This document shows, in pieces, positions 57,277 to 64,000 of a DNA stretch of 64,000 nt. Under the pieces are notes generated by a model. It did not search any database and was not told the DNA's origin. It worked only from the letters and a program-made list of their open reading frames with translations. The position numbers and the translations under genes are program-made. The stretch's first letter is position 1; each line of letters starts with the position of its first letter. Source of the stretch: Rhizophagus clarus (lineage: Eukaryota; Glomeromycota; Glomeromycetes; Glomerales; Glomeraceae); the NCBI GenBank assembly GCA_015698045.1, contig BLAL01000229.1, forward strand, positions 124,001 through 188,000, read 5' to 3'.

Positions 57277-57300
57277 TTTATTAGCTTTCAGCCTGTGCTA

Positions 57301-57861
57301 AATTTGCTGAACCCCAAGTTCAAAAGGCCATTTTACTTCAGAATCCATAATTAGAAAAATGTCCTTAAAGAAAAAAAAAGATGGGAAACATTAGTAACAT
57401 TTTCAAAATAAAAAACCCAAATACTCTCAGTCTAACTTACAACCTTTCAAAAGTTCAAGGCCAAAATCTGCGTCTAGACATTTGGGTAAATGTCTACAAT
57501 TCTACAAATAAGAAAAGATAAAAGAAATTTCACTAACGTTCCTTAACTCTCAATTTTAAAAACCTGAAGTCCAAAGCTCTAGACATTCAAAAAAACTAAA
57601 AGAAACATTAGTAAAACTCATTAACGTTCCCTGAAACTTTGTCGTCATCTTGTTACTAGTCTAATATTTTTTTTCAAAAAAGATTATCAATCAAGGTATC
57701 ATGTGATTGTAGCAATTACCAATAATATTTATGGTAATTTTGTTCAACATAATGATCTTGATAATCAAATATAAAATTTTTATGTTATATTTTTTAATTT
57801 ACTGAAGTTTGACATATGTTATTATAAAAATACAATAGTTAACTTCAATATATTGTCGCTC
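57301..57861. other. Array remains between two elements
   Basis: Mini-exon-like minus-strand units continue to about 57650 with taacgttccc and gaaacattagtaacatttt words. From 57660 to 57861 AT-rich sequence without features. Confidence 0.4.
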
Positions 57862-58130
57862 TACATCAGGAGTTATATTCTATGTAGATTTATGTGAAAA
57901 AATACATGTAAATTCTATATACACCATTCTATATAGTTTTAAGGACCCAACGTGAATTTCATGTGGATCTAATTTTATGTGTAAAATAAATTTATGTAAA
58001 ATTATATAAATTTTTTATTTTAAAATCAAATAAAATTTATGTATTTTTTATGTAATATTTAATATTATAAACATGTAAAATTGCAAATTTATTATTTTAT
58101 AGCTATTAAATTTTACTATGATCGTACTAA

Positions 58131-59746
58131 CTAGTAATCATCTGATGATGATATTGAAACAGACTCATCATTATTACATTCATTATCCTATAAAAAACAT
58201 ATCATATTTATAAAAAGATATTATATAATAATTAATATTGAATTACATTATACTTACTGCATACTGAATTAATTTTGAAATAATGTAATCTTCGTCCATT
58301 TCAATCTTTGGGTGTTTGGGATCCAACATATTTTGAACACATGCCTTAATTATAAAAGTATTATTTTTAGTTGCATTTTTACCAAACACTTTTGTAACAA
58401 TTTGAGAAAGTAACGACTCATTATCTTCATCGATAGTAGTTTCTAGATTTTCAAACCACCACTGGACTTTATCACTTGATTTCCATATGGCAAGATCCGT
58501 TTGGCTAGTGGATGTATCTACTTTTTCTAATTGACCTTTTAAACATGACCATGTATGTCGACGTATTGTTCCAAATAAATTTCCACGATATGAACAACAA
58601 TATGAATCAACCTAAACAATTATTAATATAAATGTACGATTATTAGCATAATATAAATAAATAACATAAATAAAAAAAACCATTTAAATTTACCTTTCCT
58701 TCAATTCTTTGCCATAATATATTCCATTTAGTAATTTGTTCATATTTTTGCATTTTTTCAGGAATCATTACTGTTAAATGTTTTTTTATATGCAATGAAA
58801 GTGACTCTTCCTTTGGATATAGGCAATCATTTATTATTTCTTTAACACCATCTTCCACGTATGGCTATATAAATGGAAATTAAAAATAGAATATAAAAAT
58901 AATATTTAACAAATGTATATACCTCCCACCATTCAGACTTTTTCTTTCCTTCTGTAATACTTTCTAATTTTTCAATTATGGATTTATTAATTTGTTTGAT
59001 TTGCGTTTGAATTTGAACCATATTCTTTTCTTGTTTTTGAAACATAGCCATGGTTTGATTGTATGTCTGTTCATGAAGATCAAAAAGCATCTTCATTTGG
59101 TTTTCAATAACTATATTAAGGATTTAATTTATCAGGTAATAATAATAATAATCATCAATTCAATTAAATTTCTTGAAAATGTACCATTAATATTATGATT
59201 GGTAGCACTAGTAGTAGGAATTTGATTTTGGACAATATCAGCCAATGGTAAACGAGAAGAACTATCTTCAACTATAAGTGGTTCATATGAGTCTTTTAAT
59301 AGATCATCATCTGTAGTATTTGGTATATCATTTGTTAATAATGTCGTGTCAAGTACAAATCTTTGAGTAAAGAACTCATCATTAGTATCAAGCATAGTTC
59401 TCAAAGTGGGTGGCTTGGATACTATAACATCATCAGTAGATTTTGAAGTGTTTATAGATTTTGAAACGGGTGGCTTGGATACATTGTATGTTTTATTGAT
59501 CGTAGATTTTGAAACAAGTGGCTTATTAACTTTCTGTGTAATAGTCTTCTGTTTTTTCTTTTCATTGTTTGATGCAGAGTTTGTATTTGTTTCAAATTTA
59601 TCAATAATCTAAATAAAAAAAAAAATTTTTTTTTTTATCTTCTTTGAAGTTCATTGTATTATGTATATTGTAACAATGGTACTTACGAATTCAATATCTT
59701 GCCGGTCATTTACTTTACGCTTCGAGTTTGACCTAAGATTTCTCAT
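58131..59746 (-). pseudogene. Plavaka accessory protein, six exons, about 417 aa, one frameshift
   Basis: Minus-strand exons: 59687-59746, 59185-59609, 58923-59110, 58694-58864, 58258-58611 and 58131-58187, all with GT-AG introns. The N-terminus is basic (RNLRSNSKRK). It is followed by repeated KPPVSKS units, an acidic linker, a coiled coil (QKQEKNMVQIQTQIKQINKS) and a domain with [40 protein letters not shown] and [20 protein letters not shown]. It ends with an acidic Ser-rich tail. One extra base in the run at about 59578-59582 shifts the frame in exon 2; all other junctions keep phase. Two exons lack an ATG and would be missed by simple ORF calling. The domain is unknown to me; its place in the element suggests a DNA- or transposase-binding partner. 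Confidence 0.65.
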
Positions 59747-60195
59747 GGTTAAAAAAAATTAATAAAGTAATGAAAGGTAAAATAAATAAGAAACTTAAAA
59801 AGAAAATGAAAAGTAAAAAGTAAAAAGTAAAAAGCTAAAAGCTTAAAAAAGTTTAAGTTTACTTTATTTATACTATTTATATGGAATGATGATATAATTA
59901 CAAATCACGATTTACTAATTGTACTATATATTTAGAGTTCAATGCAGAATTAGATCATTACAATTAGGTGCAACAATTATAACATGTCAGTATGCATATT
60001 TTACTTTGTTACCCTTTTTTAGTTTAAGTTAATCATGATGCTTGTACAATGAATTATAGTCTCAAATAAATAAATTATTTTTCGAGTATATATCAAATAT
60101 TTTTTTTTCTATTTTCAATTTTGATGAATTCATTTATTCTTACATTTTATCGATTTTATTAATTTTGATTAAAAAGTTACTTTAATTTTCAAAAA
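59747..60195. promoter_or_regulatory. Divergent promoter region of the Plavaka element
   Basis: 450 bases between the two start codons. A TATA-like tataaataaag lies on the minus strand at about 59862-59872, upstream of the accessory gene. An A-rich purine stretch (gtaaaaagtaaaaag) lies at 59810-59840. No clear TATA box is seen for the transposase. Confidence 0.4.
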
Positions 60196-63100
60196 ATGTG
60201 GACATGCAATATTTGCTTCAAAACTTTTGACCGTTCAACAAGTTATTATAATCATCGCCGAAGTCACAAATCTAATTATGAAATCAGCAGTAATGAGCAA
60301 GAGTCAAGTTCAGATGAAGAGAAATTTTCTTCAAATCAAATATTTTCAAAAAAAGATGATGTTCATGTTTGTAATCATGATAGTAATGATGAAGGTAGAG
60401 GATCAGATGAAAGTAATGAAGATAAAGAATTGAATGAAAGTGAAGGTGAAGAGTCAAGTAAAAGTGATGAAAATGAGATTATATCTGGTGATCTACCTAT
60501 TCCTATTATCGAACATCCGATTTCTGCAGCTAATATAGATGAAATGGCAAATTCTAACTTTTTTGAAAATGATGATCAAACCTTCTCTAATAGTGATGAA
60601 CAAGAATTTCCAAATGAGATTTATCGTGATTTTGTTAAACTTGTTAAGTGTTTCAAAGTATTTTTTGTTAAAATTAATAATTTATTTCAATACTAATTTT
60701 TGATAAATTAGGTAGTACATCACAAACTTTCTAATGATGTTGGTGATGCATTTCTCAAATTTCTTCGCACTCATGCAAATTTACCTAAAAAAATGTTACC
60801 ATCTTCCACTCGTAATGCTCGTCAATTCTTAGTTAGTTTAATGAAAAAACATACTTTATTTAATTCAATACCTATAATCAATATTGGTGATATCCAATAC
60901 AATTTTGAGTATCGGCCAATTTTATCAGGAATTGAGGAAATTGTAGGTAATGCTGAAATTGCAAAAGAATTGGTGTTTGATTATAATGAGATTTGGATTA
61001 ACCAAGAAGTAAGTAACCTTTAAATGTTTATATTAGTATTTTTTTTATATTTGCATCATATTAATAATATTAATTTGACGATTTTAGATTAATCAAGAGC
61101 GATCTTATAATGAAATGTTTAATTGTGATTGGTGGAAGCAAGCAAATAATCATGTGCCTTATGGGAGTAAGATTTTACCAATCATATTTTATTCAGACGC
61201 AACTACACTTGACCACTTTGGAAAGAGTTCTCGACATCCAATATTTATTACTATTGGAAATATTCCCACCAATCACCGTAATAAACCTGAATCAAAAGCA
61301 CTTATTGGCCTAATACCTATTTTAGAAAGGTCTAAACAAAAAAAAGAAACTAAAGAATTTCGTGAAGCAATTCGAATTACTTTTCATAAATGTTTTGAAA
61401 TTCTTCTTGCTCCTATTCAAGCTCAAGAATAAATAGGTATACAGCTAAAAGTTGGTAATAATTATGTATGGTTTTCAATGATAGTAGCAATGATATTAGG
61501 AGATTGGCCAGAAAATGGAAAATATTGTTTAACATATGGTGGATCAAAATGTCAAAGTCTGTGTCACAGCTGTCTTGTTAATTGAAATAATTTAAATAAA
61601 ATTAACTTGACAACAGAAGAAATATTACCAAAAACACAGCAAAATATGCAAACTGCAATCAATTCTGGTTTGACAAAAAATTATTCTATTCATGAGCAGA
61701 ATAATGCCTTTTGGAATTTACCGTATGTAATTTTAATAATGTTTTTAATGATAATAATAATAGTTTACTAATACTTTATTTATTTTATTTAAGAAATTTT
61801 AACATTTATAGTGCAACAGTACCAGAAAAAATGCACCACCTTGATCTTGGCCTTTTTCCTGATATGATTGAATTTACACGTAATTTATTGAAGAATCAGA
61901 GAGGAAATGCATTAATTGAAAAAATGGATACAAGACTTACAGCTATTCTACGGCATTATGGCCTTAAAATTTTCCATAATAGATTAGCAGATCTTGCTCA
62001 TTTTACCGCACTTGAGTATCGAAACATGATGCGAGTTATGCCATTTGTACTTGATGGATTATTAGAGGGAAGACTGGATAGCAAATTGATAGGATTATAT
62101 TTAAAATGGAATGATATGTATATAAAATCAAGAAAATCAGCATTTACTGAAAGCGAGTTAGATGATTTTGAGGTATTGATACTATTATAATTAATTATTA
62201 TTGTGTAAATCCTATTAATATTAATTAATTTAACTAATTAATAATATAGAAATTAATGAAGAGTTGGGCAAAAGACTTTATTTTAATTGGTTCTTACTCT
62301 GATAATCAATGTCTATATCCAAAACTTCATCATTTTCTTTATCATATGATTCCTGCTATTAAGAATTATGGATCACCGAATGGTTGGAATGCTGAAACAT
62401 TTGAAGCTTTACATAAAACTTATATCAAGGATCCTTATCGTATGTCAAATAAGCGTAATGTTAATTCTCAGATTTTAGGAACCGTAAATATCAATTTACT
62501 AAAAATTTACAATTTTTATTTAAATTTGGAATATATCATTAATATTATTTTTAATGCAAAAATAGGTTATGCGGAAATTAACTTTACAAGAAGTATACAA
62601 GACAATATTTCTCAATAAGCCACGTTATTTTTATCAATCTAATAATGTTATTTTATATAAAAATTACAATAATATACCATTCCGACTCATTGAAACTATA
62701 GTTAATGAATTAAAAATAAGGGAAGGCTCATCAGAAATTATTGATGGATTAGAACATTTTTTAGAAGCATTGAATGAATATTTTAAAATAATATTTGATT
62801 TAAATGAAGAGGATAATATCATTGACGTGGAAACAGCTATGATTTCACTTTATGAATCAGTACGTCTAACTAATGGCAAATTTGTTCGAGCAACATTATC
62901 TTACAATAATTTACCAATGTTTAATAATATATCAATTAAGATTAACGAAAGCCAGTTAGAAGAGTTTGTAACATATGATAATTTATGCTTTGCTAAGGCA
63001 AATATATTAAATTTCTATCACAAAAATTAATTAAAAAAAAATAATTAATTAACAAACAATTGTTAAATTGTAGGTTCATTTGCTCGTAAATGTATTTTTA

Positions 63101-63310
63101 AATAAAAATCATGAAGGTTTAAAGTTGGCTTTAGTTCGGTGGTATGATTTGAAAGTTCAGTATAAACATTTTAGATTAGATTGTCCGTATATGAAAATGA
63201 CTAATTTATATAATTTGATTCCAATTGAATCAATTAATGAAATAGTCCATGTCGTACCACAATTTGAAAAAATTAATTCTTATTATATAAATACGTTTGT
63301 AAATCTTTAA
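60196..63310 (+). pseudogene. Plavaka transposase, seven exons, 891 aa, two in-frame stops
   Basis: Exons: 60196-60657, 60712-61008, 61088-61722, 61794-62172, 62250-62483, 62566-62997 and 63074-63310, all in phase. The N-terminus is a C2H2 finger (CNICFKTFDRSTSYYNHRRSH) and an acidic linker. The core has IIFYSDATTLDHFGKSSRHP, SKALIGLIPILE, MILGDWPENGKYCLTYGG, MHHLDLGLFPDMIEFTRNLL, HFTALEYRNMMRVMPFVLDG, PKLHHFLYHMIPAIKNYGSP and LALVRWYDLK, the conserved order of Plavaka/KDZ RNase H-fold transposases. Acidic residues in YSDAT and the HLDLGLF block are candidate catalytic positions. Stops: TAA 61430-61432 and TGA 61583-61585. The last intron has a GC donor (AAG/GCAAAT at 62998) and a GTAG acceptor. 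Using it restores the family sequence CFAKVHLLVNV. Confidence 0.85.
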
Positions 63311-63785
63311 TAAAATTTTTTAATAAATATATATATTATTTTTAAACTTACATAAATTTGAAAATTTTATATAAAATATATAATGACATATAAAATATCT
63401 ATATAATATTTATTTAACTGTAAATTACATATCGATTTATATTTAACTAGTTATATATTTAGATAGTTTTATATAAAATATTTGCGTAACACTTATTTGA
63501 TTATAAATTATATATTTAACTAACTCTACATTCATATAATTTTATATGAAATATTTATATAAATTTATTTAACTATAAATTATACATAAATTTATATTTA
63601 AATAATTCTATACTTATACAAATTTTATATAAAATATTTATAATATTTTTACAGTTATATAAAAAATAAATCAACTATTCATGTGTATTACAGATTTATA
63701 AAAATTTATATAATAATTTTACATTGAATATATATGGGATTATAGATATTACATAGACTCTATAAAAAATACAACTCCTGATGTA

Positions 63786-64000
63786 TTACATTAGCAATTC
63801 ATTATATTAGCAATAATTTGTAAAAGTTATGATTTTAAAAAGTCTTTGAAGGTGTGAACAGTAAACAGATTAGTATACTTTCATAACAGGTCACACTTCG
63901 CACACAAAGACTTGCAGATAAACTGAAAGAATAAGTTCCTCTTTAATTAAATCATAAGAATCGCTATTACCATAACATGAAATAGAAACTACTTTATTTA
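63786..64000. other. Flank of the Plavaka element with an imperfect inverted repeat
   Basis: aagtctttgaaggtgtgaac (about 63840) and cacacttcgcacacaaagac (about 63893) are roughly inverted. This could be a small MITE or chance. Otherwise nothing is seen. Confidence 0.35.

Larger units (their letters stand above)
52768..57297. mobile_element. CACAG-ended TIR element with CTA duplication (4.5 kb)
   Basis: The left end CACAGGTTAAAGGCT and the inverted right end CACAGGCTGAAAGCT share their first six bases and much of the rest. CTA lies outside both ends (52765-52767, 57298-57300). Subterminal regions (52860-53110 and 56880-57110) are full of cctattgatatcc-type words. This is the CACTA/EnSpm layout, as in the element at 19569-23854. 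The interior has no transposase. It holds mini-exon units on the minus strand in the left half and on the plus strand in the right half. Confidence 0.75.
57862..63785. mobile_element. Two-gene Plavaka (KDZ/CACTA-like) DNA transposon, near full length
   Basis: The left end TACATCAGGAGTTATATT and the inverted right end TACATCAGGAGTTGTATT differ at one base. AT-rich subterminal regions on both sides repeat atataaatttta and ttatgta words (57870-58080, 63320-63770). Two divergent genes fill the interior: an accessory coiled-coil gene (minus) and the transposase (plus). No clear target duplication is seen. Only about three coding lesions are visible, so the copy is fairly young. Confidence 0.85.

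Noticed and set aside
60227-60433. Met/Lys-rich plus-strand frame
   Set aside because: It is a shadow of transposase exon 1.
1-64000. tRNA, rRNA or CRISPR features
   Set aside because: No cloverleaf with A/B box pair, no rRNA core words and no regularly spaced repeat with unique spacers were seen by eye. A covariance-model scan would be needed to exclude short RNA genes.

Overview
The window looks like a repeat-rich stretch of an arbuscular mycorrhizal fungus, most probably Rhizophagus irregularis or a close relative. Reasons: strong AT bias, short GT-AG introns of about 50-95 bases, and degenerate copies of families I know from that lineage: SAM-domain and triple-RING proteins, Myb/SANT-like (MADF-like) proteins, IQ-motif proteins, a LINE ORF1, hAT and Plavaka transposons. 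I did no database search; family names rest on recognition of motifs.

Layout. 0.3-4.4 kb: a six-exon gene for an Arg/Ser/His-rich protein with an acidic tail, carrying four in-frame stops; its fourth intron holds a 1.97-kb LINE ORF1 insertion with a 15-bp target duplication and a poly(A) tail. 4.4-7.7 kb: satellites and the solitary right end of a hAT element. 7.67-16.96 kb: a large hAT element with matching terminal repeats and 8-bp flanks (7 of 8 identical). It carries two genes: an unrecognised four-exon gene and a BED/DUF659/hATC transposase. Three clusters of a GGACAATTTTGTCC-type dyad surround or sit inside these genes. 19.55-24.1 kb: a MITE split by a 4.3-kb CACTG-ended element that itself carries an apparently intact four-exon Myb/SANT-like gene on the minus strand. 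24.1-27.2 kb: a broken origin-binding-protein-like gene, a small zinc-binding ORF and a tyrosine-recombinase-like gene. 27.4-38 kb: the only host-gene-like cluster. It holds a small predicted secreted protein, a SAM protein, a triple-RING protein, a second Myb/SANT-like gene and an IQ-motif family gene, most with one to four lesions. 38-57.8 kb: almost gene-free, made of nested non-autonomous TIR elements with TA, TTAA or 3-bp target duplications, plus palindromic satellites. 57.86-63.79 kb: a complete-looking two-gene Plavaka (KDZ/CACTA-like) element with divergent genes.

The most unusual signal is a class of tandem arrays in which every unit carries a pyrimidine-rich 3' splice-site-like stretch ending in TAG, a 23-41-base exon-like core, and GTAAG(T) or GTAAAT. 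These arrays lie inside otherwise unrelated elements (hAT, CACTG, CACAG and TA-flanked types) on both strands, and homologous cores are shared between element families. A second theme is that most premature stops are TGA or TAA changes explainable by single C-to-T or G-to-A transitions, as expected from deamination of methylated cytosine or a RIP-like process.
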